Assembly: GCF_004216555.1 (NCBI RefSeq)
Contig: NZ_SGWQ01000003.1
Span: 544,146-608,145, forward strand
Reading direction: 5' to 3'
DNA from: Herbihabitans rhizosphaerae
GTDB taxonomy: Bacteria > Actinomycetota > Actinomycetes > Mycobacteriales > Pseudonocardiaceae
DNA length: 64,000 nt
Part shown: positions 9,686 through 18,185 of the stretch, piece after piece
How the letters are laid out: each line of letters begins with the position of its first letter
Numbering within the stretch: the first letter of the stretch is position 1
Translations under genes and position numbers: made by a program
The notes under the pieces: generated by a model
Seen by the model: only the letters and a program-made list of their open reading frames with translations
The model's database searches: none
Told to the model about the DNA's origin: nothing

Positions 9686-11293
9686 TCAGACCGCTGCCGC
9701 GGCCTCCTCGGCGGCCCGCTGCGTGCCCGACTTGTCGGACAGCTTGACCTCCTTGAGGAACCACACCAGCGCGAACGCCACCAACATCACGAACCCGCCG
9801 GCGATGAACACGGTGTCCATCGCGCTGGAGAAGCCGTCCAGAATCGGGCGCTTGTTCACCGGATCGAGGTGGTTCAGGAACGACGTGTCGTTCAGGTCCA
9901 GCCCGGCGCCAGGAGGCAGCTGCGGCAGGCCGGCCGCCGCCCGTGCCGCCGCGATCCGGTCCGGCACGACGGTGAACAGGATCGACAGGAACACCGCGGT
10001 GCCGAACGTCCCGCCGATCGAGCGGAAGAACGCCGACGACGCGCTCGCCACGCCCATGTCGCTCAGCGGCACCGAACTCTGTGTGGCCAGCAGCAGCGTC
10101 TGCATGCACAGCCCGAGCCCGAGCCCGAACACCGCCATCATCAGCATCGGCAGGACCAGCGGCGAATCGGTGCCGAGCTGGCCGAGCAGGAACAGCGCCA
10201 GCGCCAGCAGGCCCATCCCGGCGATCGGGAACGCACGGTAGCGCCCGGTCTTGGAGATGACCCGCCCGCTGAGCGTGGCCGAGACGATGATGCCGACCAT
10301 CATCGGCAGCATCGTCAGCCCGGACTCCGTCGGCGAGACCCCCTTCACGATCTGCATGTACAGCGGCAGGCTCGCGAACCCGCCGAACATGCCGACACCG
10401 AGGATGAACGACAGCAGGTTGGCCATCGAGAACGTCGGGTGCCGAAACAGCCGAAGCGGCAGCAGCGCCTCGTCGCCCATCCGCCGCTGCACGTAGACGA
10501 ACGACGCGAGCCCGAGCAGGCCGAGGCCGTACATGATCAACGAGGTGACGGAACCCCAGCCCCACTCACGTCCCTGCTCGGCGACGAGCAGCACCGGCAC
10601 CACGGCGAGCGTGAGCGTCGCGGCGCCCCAGTAGTCGACGCGGTGCTCCACCCGCTTGTGCGGCACGTGCAGCACCTTGGTCACCACGATCAGCGCGACC
10701 AGCGCCACCGGCAGGTTCACCAGGAACACCCAGCGCCAGCCGGTGATCCCGAGGAAGGAGTCGGTGCCGGCGAACAGGCCGCCGAGCACCGGGCCGAGCA
10801 CGCTCGCGGTGGCCCACACGCTCATGAAGTAGGCCTGGTACCTGGCGCGTTCCCGGGGCGCGGTGATGTCCCCGATGATCGCGAACACCAGCGAGATCAA
10901 CCCACCGGCGCCGAGGCCCTGGATCGCCCGGTACAGGGCGAGTTCGTACATCGACGACGCGATGCCGCACAGCAGCGAGCCGACCAGGAAGATCGAGATC
11001 GCGGTCAGGTACAGCGGCCGGCGACCGTAGATGTCCGACAGCTTGCCGTAGAGCGGTGTCGTGACGGTCATCGTGATCAGGTAGGCCGTGGTGGCCCAGG
11101 CTTGGATGGTCTGTCCGTGCAGTTCGTCGGCGATGGTCTTCAACGCGGTGGACACGATCGTCTGGTCCAGCGCGGCGAGCAGCATGCCGAGCATCAGCCC
11201 GGAGATCACCGTCAGGATCTGACGGTGCGTGAGTGCGCCCTCGGCGGGTGCCGAGGGTTCCTCGACCGCCGTGGCGGCGGGTGTATCCGACAT
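9686..11293 (-). CDS. MFS multidrug efflux transporter, DHA2 (14-TMS, EmrB/QacA) type
   Basis: 535-residue proton-coupled drug exporter. The chosen ATG at 11293 follows GGGGAGAAC and overlaps the MarR stop by one base (TGATG). Motif A is seen as GKLSDIYGRRP and the family motif after helix 1 as LDQTIVSTALKTI. About fourteen hydrophobic segments are visible, including the antiporter motif region VLGPVLGGLFAG. An insert with LPQLPPGAGLDLND lies between the last two helices, as in many actinobacterial DHA2 proteins. It is co-transcribed with the MarR gene, so its expression is probably induced when the regulator binds a ligand. Confidence 0.93.
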   Translation of the reverse strand: MSDTPAATAVEEPSAPAEGALTHRQILTVISGLMLGMLLAALDQTIVSTALKTIADELHGQTIQAWATTAYLITMTVTTPLYGKLSDIYGRRPLYLTAISIFLVGSLLCGIASSMYELALYRAIQGLGAGGLISLVFAIIGDITAPRERARYQAYFMSVWATASVLGPVLGGLFAGTDSFLGITGWRWVFLVNLPVALVALIVVTKVLHVPHKRVEHRVDYWGAATLTLAVVPVLLVAEQGREWGWGSVTSLIMYGLGLLGLASFVYVQRRMGDEALLPLRLFRHPTFSMANLLSFILGVGMFGGFASLPLYMQIVKGVSPTESGLTMLPMMVGIIVSATLSGRVISKTGRYRAFPIAGMGLLALALFLLGQLGTDSPLVLPMLMMAVFGLGLGLCMQTLLLATQSSVPLSDMGVASASSAFFRSIGGTFGTAVFLSILFTVVPDRIAAARAAAGLPQLPPGAGLDLNDTSFLNHLDPVNKRPILDGFSSAMDTVFIAGGFVMLVAFALVWFLKEVKLSDKSGTQRAAEEAAAAV

Positions 11294-11817
11294 CAGTTCT
11301 CCCCTTCGGAGCGCGCCTGCGCGACGCGCTCGGCCAAGATGTCCGGCAGCATGCGCTCGTAGTCGTCGGCGAATCGTTCGAACAGTTCCGCGAACCGCGT
11401 CCGGTCCTCGGCCGGCCAACTCGCCACGATCTGTGCGATGGCCACATCGCGCTGCCGGCGGTGCCGTTCGAAGAAGGCCAGTCCCTGTTGTGTAGCAGCA
11501 AGCACCGACGCTCTACCGTCCGCCGGATCGGCCTGACGCTCGACCAGGCCCTCTTTGACCAGGTGAGCGACCTGTCGGCTGATCGTCGACGGATCGGTGA
11601 AGAGCGCTTCGGCAAGCGAACTGGACCGCTGAGGTCCGCCGTTGACCAGCGTCGCCAGCAGCCCGAACGAGGCCTGCTCGAAGCCCTGCTTGCTCAGTTG
11701 CGCGGCGGCGCACGCCATCTGCCGCTTGAGCCGGACCATGGACTGGCCGATCGCGTTGGCGGTGGCCAGGTCGGCCTTGCTCGGCTCGTCCGTTTTGACC
11801 GTCGTGCCGGAATTCAT
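11293..11817 (-). CDS. MarR-family transcriptional regulator
   Basis: Winged-helix repressor. The ATG at 11817 gives 174 residues; GTG 11826 and TTG 11829 are in-frame alternatives, and none has a clear ribosome-binding site. The HTH lies at SSSLAEALFTDPSTISRQVAHLVKEGLVERQ, followed by the beta-wing PADGRASVLAATQQG. It directly precedes the exporter with a 1-nt overlap, the standard arrangement in which a MarR repressor controls its own operon until a toxic ligand binds. Confidence 0.9.
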   Translation of the reverse strand: MNSGTTVKTDEPSKADLATANAIGQSMVRLKRQMACAAAQLSKQGFEQASFGLLATLVNGGPQRSSSLAEALFTDPSTISRQVAHLVKEGLVERQADPADGRASVLAATQQGLAFFERHRRQRDVAIAQIVASWPAEDRTRFAELFERFADDYERMLPDILAERVAQARSEGEN

Positions 11818-11830
11818 TGCATGCACCAAT

Positions 11831-11878
11831 CAACTAGTTGCTGTGCACAACTATCCTCTTGGGCGTGGGTTAGTGCAA
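11831..11878 (-). promoter_or_regulatory. Promoter and candidate MarR operator
   Basis: On the minus strand, TTGCAC (11873-11878) and GATAGT (11850-11855) are separated by exactly 17 nt. Just downstream is the perfect palindrome CAACTAGTTG (11831-11840), overlapping the expected transcription start region and 13 bases upstream of the ATG at 11817. Its position suits autorepression by the adjacent MarR protein. The operator role is inference. Confidence 0.55.
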
Positions 11879-11925
11879 ACGAATTACCTGTGACTCCGCT
11901 CGCAGCGGAATCCGGCTCGATTCGG

Positions 11926-13191
11926 TTACGCGGTGTAGCCAGGCATCGGGTAGCCGGCCAACAGCTCGCGGATCTCGGCGGCGATCCGCTCGATGGCCGC
12001 CTCGTCCCCGGCGCCCGCCGCGGTGACCGCGCCGTCCATCCACTCGGCGACCTTCGGCATCAGATCCACGTCCAGCCCGCGCGTGGTGATCGCCGCGGTG
12101 CCCAGCCGGATGCCCGACGGGTCGAACGGCTTGCGCGGGTCGAACGGCACGGTGTTGTAGTTCAGCTCGATGCCCGCACGGTCCAGTGCCTGGGCGGCCG
12201 GCTTGCCGCCGATGCCCTTGCTGGTCAGGTCGACCAGGATCAGGTGGTTGTCGGTGCCGCCGGAGACCAGGTCGAAACCGCGCTCCAGCAGTGCCGCGGC
12301 GAGTGCCTTCGCGTTGGCCACCACGGCGTGCGCGTAGACGCGGAACTCGGGCGTGGCCGCCTCGCCCAGCGACACCGCGATCGCCGCGGTGGTGTGGTTG
12401 TGCGGGCCACCCTGCAGGCCCGGGAACACCGCCTTGTCCAGCGCCTTGGCGTACTCGGCGTCGGAGAACACCATCGCGCCGCGCGGCCCGCGCAGCGTCT
12501 TGTGCGTGGTCGTGGAGGTGATCTGGGCGTGGCCGACCGGCGACGGGTGCGCGCCACCGGCGACCAGACCGGCGATGTGCGCGATGTCGGCCACCAGCAC
12601 GGCGTCCACCTCGCGGGCGATCTCGGCGAACGCCGGGAAGTCGATCGTGCGCGGGATCGCGGTGCCGCCGCAGAAGATCAGCTTCGGCCGGTGCTCGCGG
12701 GCCAGGTCGCGCACCTGGTCGAGGTCCACCGTGCCGGTCTCCTTGGCCACGCCGTAGCGCACCGGGTTGAACCACTTGCCGGTCGCCGAGACGCCCCAGC
12801 CGTGGGTGAGGTGCCCGCCGTCCGGCAGCGCCATGCCCATCACCGTGTCGCCGGGGTTGGCCAGCGCCATGTACACGGCGAGGTTGGCCGGCGAGCCGGA
12901 GTAGGGCTGCACGTTCGCGTGGTCGACGCCGAACAGCGCCTTGGCCCGCTCGATGGCCAGCGTCTCCACCTGGTCGATGACCTGCTGGCCCTCGTAGTAG
13001 CGCTTGCCCGCGTAGCCCTCGGAGTACTTGTTGGTGAGCACCGTTCCGGTCGCCTCTAGCACCGCGGTGGAGACGTAGTTCTCCGAGGCGATCAGGCGGA
13101 CCTTCTCGTACTGGCGCGTGGCTTCGGCCTCGACCAGTCCGGCCAGCTCGGGGTCGGCGGCGGACAGGTGGGAGATCGCGGGCTCGTGCAT
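11926..13191 (-). CDS. glyA: Serine hydroxymethyltransferase
   Basis: PLP enzyme converting serine and tetrahydrofolate to glycine and 5,10-methylene-THF, the main one-carbon source. It has 421 residues from ATG 13191, with AGGAGG 6 nt upstream. Family features include RLIASENYVS near the N-terminus, the NKYSEGYAGKRYYEG stretch and the PLP-lysine in STTTHKTLRGPRG. The leader contains a ZTP riboswitch, so synthesis should rise when 10-formyl-THF is limiting and the purine intermediate ZTP/ZMP accumulates. Confidence 0.97.
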   Translation of the reverse strand: MHEPAISHLSAADPELAGLVEAEATRQYEKVRLIASENYVSTAVLEATGTVLTNKYSEGYAGKRYYEGQQVIDQVETLAIERAKALFGVDHANVQPYSGSPANLAVYMALANPGDTVMGMALPDGGHLTHGWGVSATGKWFNPVRYGVAKETGTVDLDQVRDLAREHRPKLIFCGGTAIPRTIDFPAFAEIAREVDAVLVADIAHIAGLVAGGAHPSPVGHAQITSTTTHKTLRGPRGAMVFSDAEYAKALDKAVFPGLQGGPHNHTTAAIAVSLGEAATPEFRVYAHAVVANAKALAAALLERGFDLVSGGTDNHLILVDLTSKGIGGKPAAQALDRAGIELNYNTVPFDPRKPFDPSGIRLGTAAITTRGLDVDLMPKVAEWMDGAVTAAGAGDEAAIERIAAEIRELLAGYPMPGYTA

Positions 13192-13225
13192 GGGTGGCCT
13201 CCTGCGCAGACGTGACTCGGCGGAG

Positions 13226-13305
13226 GCGCCCAGGCGTACGGCATCGCTCCGATTCGGTCGCTCCCCGGTGGTCGGTTCCACCCTGAACACGCCAGTCGCG
13301 ACACC
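13226..13305 (-). promoter_or_regulatory. ZTP (pfl-motif) riboswitch upstream of glyA
   Basis: The minus-strand leader shows the pfl core elements in order: a P1 arm with CGCGACTGGCG, then GGAACC followed by ACCACCGGGGAGCGACC, a variable linker, and the invariant 3' block CGCCTGGGC (complement at 13228-13236). The last is the P3/pseudoknot half that binds ZTP/ZMP. A -10 box TAGAGT (13309-13314) places the transcript start just before P1. Known pfl riboswitches control folate and purine one-carbon genes including glyA, which fits the downstream gene. Confidence 0.88.
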
Positions 13306-13308
13306 CGA

Positions 13309-13314
13309 ACTCTA
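13309..13314 (-). promoter_or_regulatory. Candidate glyA -10 box
   Basis: TAGAGT on the minus strand fits the actinobacterial TANNNT consensus and would start transcription at about 13302, at the beginning of the riboswitch. No convincing -35 is seen 17 nt upstream. A separate 7-bp inverted repeat, ACTTTAG-cccg-CTAAAGT, lies at 13390-13407 further upstream and could be an operator or a small terminator. Confidence 0.45.
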
Positions 13315-13496
13315 GTGGCCGCGCCGCACGCACACGACACGGCTGCGACTTGTCCGAAACTTGGCGACAACGCCATTCATGTTCCGCGTACTTTAGCCCG
13401 CTAAAGTCCAGCGGCCGCAGCAAAAGTGCAGGTCAGGGAGGGGTGCACGAATGAGCACGATGGCGTGGGCGGGCCGAGGGGTCACACTCACGGGCG

Positions 13497-14561
13497 CTAG
13501 CGGCGGGTGGTCTGGGTGTGCGCGAGTGTCGGCGAGGAGGAGGCCGGGTCGACCGTGTAGGCGTCCAGGACCACCTCGGTGTCGCGGATCTTCATCACCA
13601 TGAACCCGAGGCTCGAGAAATCCTGCCAGAAGTACTTGTTCGTGATTTTGCTGTCGCCGCCGCCCGTTTTCGCGGCGGCGCCGCACACGATTTGCTGCGT
13701 TCCCTTGTATTCGGCCGCCGTGTCGAGAATCTGCGACGTGTGGTCGTGCCCCGAAAGTATGAAATTGGCCCGCCCGCAGACGATTTCCTCGTACAACTTC
13801 TTCGCGTGGATGCCGCTGATGTAGTTGCCGATCGGAATGCCGTCGTACTCGCCGGCGTTGCCGTGCTTCCCGTTGTTGCGCAGCGGGTGGTGCGCGAACA
13901 CGATCTTCCAGGTGGCCTTCGACGCGGCAAGGGACCGGTCCAGCCACGCGCGCTGCTCCCGGATGAACGGCCCGTCGTAGGTGTAGTACGGGTCGGTCTG
14001 CATCACGTACGAGGTCAGCGGCGTCGTGTCGATTCCGAAGAATTCGACGACCGGGTCGGCGGCCGGCAGCGGCACGGAGTAGTAGCGGCTCGGCATGTAC
14101 CAGCGGCGCGAGCGGGAATGGTATTCGACCTCGTGGTCGCCACGCCTGGGCCACCCGCCACTACCCGGAATAATTCCGCTGCAATCGTGATTCCCCAGGA
14201 CCATCAACCACGGAACGTCGATTCCGGCGTTAGGGTTTTCGAACTTGCTGGCGAACTCGTCGTCGTCGCCGGACTCCGGACCGTTCTCGTAGATGTTGTC
14301 GCCGAGACCGATCGCCAGCGAGATGTTCTCCCGGTCGTGAATCTGCTTGGCCGCCCGCGCGACGGCCCACTGCCCGGCCTCTCCGGTTCCGGCGTCACCG
14401 GTGATCAGCACGTTCAGCTCACGGGTGGTCGGCAGTGGAAACCGACCTTCACTCGCCGCGGCCGGCCCTCCGGGAAGGGCGAGCACGCCGGCGGCTGCCG
14501 CGAGGGCGCCCGTGCCGACGAAGAGCTCGCGGCGGCTGATCGATCGCCCGGTCTGGTCCAT
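13497..14561 (-). CDS. Secreted metallophosphoesterase, purple-acid-phosphatase-like
   Basis: 354-residue exported phosphatase. The N-terminus has a twin-arginine signal (SISRRELFVGTGALAAAAG) and a probable cleavage after residue 36. The dinuclear metal motifs of the calcineurin-like fold appear in order: GDAG, GDNIY, GNHD, AHHPLR and GHDHT. The arrangement and length resemble tartrate-resistant (type 5) acid phosphatases. The ATG follows AGGAGGGCGC. It stands alone, with its own promoter region at 14562-14687. The physiological substrate is not predictable. Confidence 0.88.
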   Translation of the reverse strand: MDQTGRSISRRELFVGTGALAAAAGVLALPGGPAAASEGRFPLPTTRELNVLITGDAGTGEAGQWAVARAAKQIHDRENISLAIGLGDNIYENGPESGDDDEFASKFENPNAGIDVPWLMVLGNHDCSGIIPGSGGWPRRGDHEVEYHSRSRRWYMPSRYYSVPLPAADPVVEFFGIDTTPLTSYVMQTDPYYTYDGPFIREQRAWLDRSLAASKATWKIVFAHHPLRNNGKHGNAGEYDGIPIGNYISGIHAKKLYEEIVCGRANFILSGHDHTSQILDTAAEYKGTQQIVCGAAAKTGGGDSKITNKYFWQDFSSLGFMVMKIRDTEVVLDAYTVDPASSSPTLAHTQTTRR

Positions 14562-14687
14562 GCGCCCTCCTGGTGAGCCCGACCGAGTACACCCGACCGA
14601 CCGGAACGATTTGGCTCCACATCCTGAACGTGAAGTGAATTCAAATCAAGAGCCGGTCGGGCGGGTGTCGATCGTCAGGGTCGATCA

Positions 14688-15497
14688 TCAGGGAAGGCCG
14701 TCGAGCGCCTTCTTGATCTCGGCGTGCAGGAAGCTCACCTGGCCGTAGACACCGGGCTTGCCGGGCCGGGCGCAGCCCTCGCCCCAGCTGACGATGCCGA
14801 CCACGGTCGGCACGTCACCGGCAAGCTGGACCATCGGGCCACCGGAGTCACCCTGGCAGGTGTCCACGCCGCCCTGGTCCATCAGGCCGGCGCAGATCTC
14901 GCTGTCCTTCACCAGGTCGGAGTACGCACCGGCGCAGGTCCCGTCGTCGACGAACGGCACCTTGGCGTGCCGCAGCTTGGTCTGCTGTTGCCCGCCTTCC
15001 CTGTCGGCGCCCCAACCCATGATCTGGAACTCGCCCTTGTCGCCGTCGGCCGTCTCGGCCATCTTGATGGTCTTGGCGTTCGCCACGGGCTTCGCCAGCT
15101 TGATCAGCGCCCAGTCACCGGGGCCGACACCGGGGCCCGCGTGCACGTAGGCCGACTGGGTCTTCACGATGTTGGGGCTGTTCAGATCGACCGATCCGGT
15201 CGACGCGGTGATCGAGGTGTCCTGACCGGTGCCGTCGACGCAGTGCGCGGCGGTCAAAACCACCTGTTCGGTGATCATGGCGCCACCGCAGCCCATCGAA
15301 AGACGGACAATGTACGGATAGGCACCCTCCGGCGCCGGATCACCGCCGACGACGTTGACGCTGACGTCGCCGGGCTGGTTTCCGTAGGTCACGCCGGGTT
15401 CGGCCTGCGCCTGGGCGGGCACCCCGACGGCGACGGCAAGCGCACCGCCCGCCACCAGGGCGAACAAAGATCTCCGGATACGAGTCCCTCTTGTCAT
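14688..15497 (-). CDS. Secreted trypsin-like serine protease (S1A)
   Basis: 269 residues with an Arg-rich signal peptide (N-region [10 protein letters not shown], then a hydrophobic core) and a propeptide before the mature N-terminus [10 protein letters not shown]. The catalytic triad is His in LTAAHC, Asp in [10 protein letters not shown] and Ser in CQGDSGGP. Asp in [11 protein letters not shown] is at the usual S1 pocket position, so trypsin-like Arg/Lys specificity is expected. Six cysteines can form three disulfides. It resembles Streptomyces griseus trypsin. Confidence 0.93.
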   Translation of the reverse strand: MTRGTRIRRSLFALVAGGALAVAVGVPAQAQAEPGVTYGNQPGDVSVNVVGGDPAPEGAYPYIVRLSMGCGGAMITEQVVLTAAHCVDGTGQDTSITASTGSVDLNSPNIVKTQSAYVHAGPGVGPGDWALIKLAKPVANAKTIKMAETADGDKGEFQIMGWGADREGGQQQTKLRHAKVPFVDDGTCAGAYSDLVKDSEICAGLMDQGGVDTCQGDSGGPMVQLAGDVPTVVGIVSWGEGCARPGKPGVYGQVSFLHAEIKKALDGLP

Positions 15498-15571
15498 GAT
15501 GCGGTACCGCCTTCTTCGGTCGGATGGGAACCACTTCCGCGCCTCAAAAAACGATTACCCCGATCAATTCT

Positions 15572-15599
15572 CCGGCACCACCTACTTTGGTAGGGCCGG
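15572..15599 (-). terminator. Rho-independent terminator
   Basis: Stem CCGGC...GCCGG encloses an inner stem CCTAC-tttg-GTAGG. On the minus strand it is followed about 20 nt later by a TTTTTT run (15546-15551). It lies 45 nt after the stop of the ADP-ribosylglycohydrolase gene and upstream of the trypsin gene. Confidence 0.6.
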
Positions 15600-15643
15600 C
15601 CTATTAACAGGTATCCCAGAACTGGATCACCCGTCGATTCGAA

Positions 15644-16510
15644 TCAGCGCAATTCGAGACCGCACCATTCCGGCAGCGGCTCGCAGGCAGCACGCCACTC
15701 GGCCGGAATGCCGTCGAGCGTCACCCGCGCGGCCACGATCCCGCCGACGATCGCGCACATCGTGTCCACGTCCTCGGATACCTCGGCCGCCGTGGTCACC
15801 CCGCCCGCGAAATCGTCGAGGTGATGGGCGACCAGCCACAGCGCGAGCGGGACGGTGTCCATCGCGCTCACCCGGCCGCCGGTGCCGAGTACGCCGGCGG
15901 CCTCGCGCGCGTCGGCCCCGATCAGGTCACCGGCGCGCCGGATTCCGTCGCGCACCTCGCTGTCCGGCACGTGGGGGGCCACCGCGTCGAGGAATGCCGC
16001 CGGGTCGCCGTCCGTCGTGGTCGCCACCGCCGCCGCCACGGCCACCCCGACCGCGCCGGCCACTCCTTCGGGATGCGTGTGCGTGACGCGCGCCGACGCC
16101 GCGGCCTGATCGACCACGTCATCGAGGCTGGTGCGGAACCACACGCCGACCGGAGCCACTCGCATGGCCGCGCCGTTGCCCCACGATCCGTTGCCGCCGA
16201 ACGCGTCGGCCGCCACATCGCGCCACGGCTCGCCGGCACGCTGGCGCAGCAGCATGCGCCCGGCGCCCGAGCCGTAACCGCGGTCGGGGTCGTAGTGCTC
16301 GGCGAACGACGCGGCCAGCACGTCCTGGTCGATCCGGCCGTCGCGGGCCAGCACGGCGTACACCGAGCAGGCCATCTCGGCGTCGTCGGTCCACCGCCAC
16401 GGCGGCGGTGTCGGTAACACGGCTTGCTCGCCGTACGCGTCACCGACCGCCAAGCCGACCAGACTGGCCACCACCGGATCACCCGCCACGACCGAGAACG
16501 CTATCGCCAA
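15644..16510 (-). CDS. ADP-ribosylglycohydrolase family protein
   Basis: About 288 residues. It resembles ADP-ribosylhydrolases (DraG/ARH fold), which remove ADP-ribose from proteins or small molecules using a dinuclear magnesium centre. The N-terminal ASLVGLAVGDAYGE and the metal motifs TDDAEM and SEDVDTMCAIVGG are intact. AAGGAG sits directly after the stop of the upstream protease gene, so translation is probably coupled. TTG 16510 is the most suitable start found, and GTG 16489 is an alternative. A cytoplasmic enzyme coupled to an exported protease is an odd pairing. Confidence 0.85.
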   Translation of the reverse strand: MAIAFSVVAGDPVVASLVGLAVGDAYGEQAVLPTPPPWRWTDDAEMACSVYAVLARDGRIDQDVLAASFAEHYDPDRGYGSGAGRMLLRQRAGEPWRDVAADAFGGNGSWGNGAAMRVAPVGVWFRTSLDDVVDQAAASARVTHTHPEGVAGAVGVAVAAAVATTTDGDPAAFLDAVAPHVPDSEVRDGIRRAGDLIGADAREAAGVLGTGGRVSAMDTVPLALWLVAHHLDDFAGGVTTAAEVSEDVDTMCAIVGGIVAARVTLDGIPAEWRAACEPLPEWCGLELR

Positions 16511-16530
16511 TCCGGCCGCGCGTAACTCCT

Positions 16531-17331
16531 TCAGAGGGAGTTGATCCCGGTTGTCTGCCGGATCCACTGCCGCCAGGCCGGTACGTCGACGTAGATCGCC
16601 GGTGCGTTGCCGGCGTTCATGACCCGGGACGCGGCCCCGGTCAGCTGCCATTCGCCGTTGACCTCGCGCGCGGCGGGCCCGCCGGAGTCGCCGAAGTGGC
16701 TGCCCCTGCCGGTGTTCCACTCGCCGACGCAGTTCTCGACCGTGAAGTGAACGGCGAGCAGTGCGCAGTCGATGTCGCCGATGGTCCGCGTGTCCAACTG
16801 GTTGAGCATCACCGGAAGCGGGCACTGTTTTCCGGCGCAGTCCATGCCCCAGCCGAGCACCCTGGTCGGCCCGGTGGCGGCACCGTCGGCGGCGATCCGA
16901 ATCGGCGCGTTGCCGACCGGCGCCGCCAGCCTCAACAGCGCGATGTCGGTGCCGGCCGTCGGAATCGGGTTGGGTGCCGGCCGCTTGACCTCCGCGATGG
17001 CGATCATGGTGCCGCCACCGGTCCGGTCGGCGCTGCCGAGGCGCAGTCGCATCAGCGCGGGGTCGATCGGGATGTCCTTGACGACGTCCACGGTGTTGGC
17101 GCCCTGGATGACGCAGTGCCGCGCCGTCACGGCCCACTCCGGGGCGATCAGCGAGGCCCCGCACCCGTGCGTGAACTCCCCGGTGTTCGTCTTGTACTGC
17201 AAGGACCCCATCCACGATGGCGCCTCCGCGGCCGGCTGCCCGCCGACGACCGCCTCCGCCGCCACGGTCAGGCCCAGCGACGCCGCCACCGCCACACCGG
17301 CAACGGCCCCCAGAAGTCTCTTGTACCGCAT
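16531..17331 (-). CDS. Secreted trypsin-like serine protease (S1 family, divergent)
   Basis: 266 residues from ATG 17331, with AAGGGG 5 nt upstream. A Sec signal peptide (RLLGAVAGVAVAASLGLTVAAEA) is followed by the mature start VVGGQPA. The triad is His in VTARHC, Asp in GTDIALLRL and Ser in FGDSGGP. It differs from the neighbouring trypsin in lacking an Asp six residues before the Ser (RGSHFGDSGG), so its S1 specificity is probably not classical trypsin. Its stop is followed at once by the ribosome-binding site of the ADP-ribosylglycohydrolase gene. Confidence 0.9.
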   Translation of the reverse strand: MRYKRLLGAVAGVAVAASLGLTVAAEAVVGGQPAAEAPSWMGSLQYKTNTGEFTHGCGASLIAPEWAVTARHCVIQGANTVDVVKDIPIDPALMRLRLGSADRTGGGTMIAIAEVKRPAPNPIPTAGTDIALLRLAAPVGNAPIRIAADGAATGPTRVLGWGMDCAGKQCPLPVMLNQLDTRTIGDIDCALLAVHFTVENCVGEWNTGRGSHFGDSGGPAAREVNGEWQLTGAASRVMNAGNAPAIYVDVPAWRQWIRQTTGINSL

Positions 17332-17402
17332 CGCCACCCCTTGTCCGGTCTGTGAAGACGGGGCGACTCTAGCGAGCTAAGAACACCAGTGTCTATATAG
17401 AC

Positions 17403-18185
17403 TCACGCGTTGGCGCGCACCGGCAGCAGATCGGGGCGCTTGGGCAGGAACCCGTCACCCGGCGAACGGCCGACCATGCGGTTGCGCAGGCGCGACCAGG
17501 CGACCGGGACGACCTCGCGGAACAGCCAGTCGACGTCGGCCGCCCTGGCCCGCAGGCCGGTCGTCAGGGGCGGGCTGGCCAGCGGCGCGAGCCAGGACTC
17601 GTCGTACGGCACGCCCAGCCGGTGCAACAGGTACGCGGCGAGCCTGCGGTGTCCGGCCTCGGCCAGGTGCAGGCGGTCGCGGCCGAAGTACCGAAGATCG
17701 CGGGCCGCCTCGTCCGGCCACAGGTCCACGACCAGCGCGCCGTGCCGGGCGGCCGAGTCGTGGATCGCCTCGTTCAGGGCGATGATCCGCTTGCGCAGAC
17801 GCGAGCCGACGGGTAGCCGGGACACGTCGCTCAGCGTGAAGGTGACCACCGTCGGGGCGGTGTCGGTGAGCATGCGCACGGCGCGATCGACCCGGGCGGC
17901 CACGACGTCGGCACGCCAGCTACCGGATAGCACATCGTTGCCGCCACCGAACAGGGCGACCAGGTCAGGGCGCAGCCGGTCGAGTGCGGGAAACTGTTCC
18001 TCGGTGATCTGATCCAGCCGGCGCCCGCGCACGGCCAGGTTCGCGTACCGCAGCCCGGGGTTCAGCTCGGCCAGCGCGCCGGCCGTGAAGTCGGCCCAGC
18101 CTCGGTAGACCCCGCCGTCCGGGTGCGGGTCGTCCAGGCCCTCGGCGCAGCTGTCACCAACCACTACAAACCGTTGGTACCGCAT
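17403..18185 (-). CDS. SGNH/GDSL-family hydrolase
   Basis: 260-residue esterase/lipase-type hydrolase without a signal peptide. Block I is VVVGDSCAEGL with the Ser nucleophile, block III is LFGGGNDVLSG, and block V is DRLHLAEAGHRRLA with the catalytic Asp and His. The C-terminal ~50 residues (VDWLFREVVPVAWSRLRNRM) form an extra basic helix found in actinobacterial members. The substrate is unknown. It appears monocistronic. Confidence 0.9.
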   Translation of the reverse strand: MRYQRFVVVGDSCAEGLDDPHPDGGVYRGWADFTAGALAELNPGLRYANLAVRGRRLDQITEEQFPALDRLRPDLVALFGGGNDVLSGSWRADVVAARVDRAVRMLTDTAPTVVTFTLSDVSRLPVGSRLRKRIIALNEAIHDSAARHGALVVDLWPDEAARDLRYFGRDRLHLAEAGHRRLAAYLLHRLGVPYDESWLAPLASPPLTTGLRARAADVDWLFREVVPVAWSRLRNRMVGRSPGDGFLPKRPDLLPVRANA

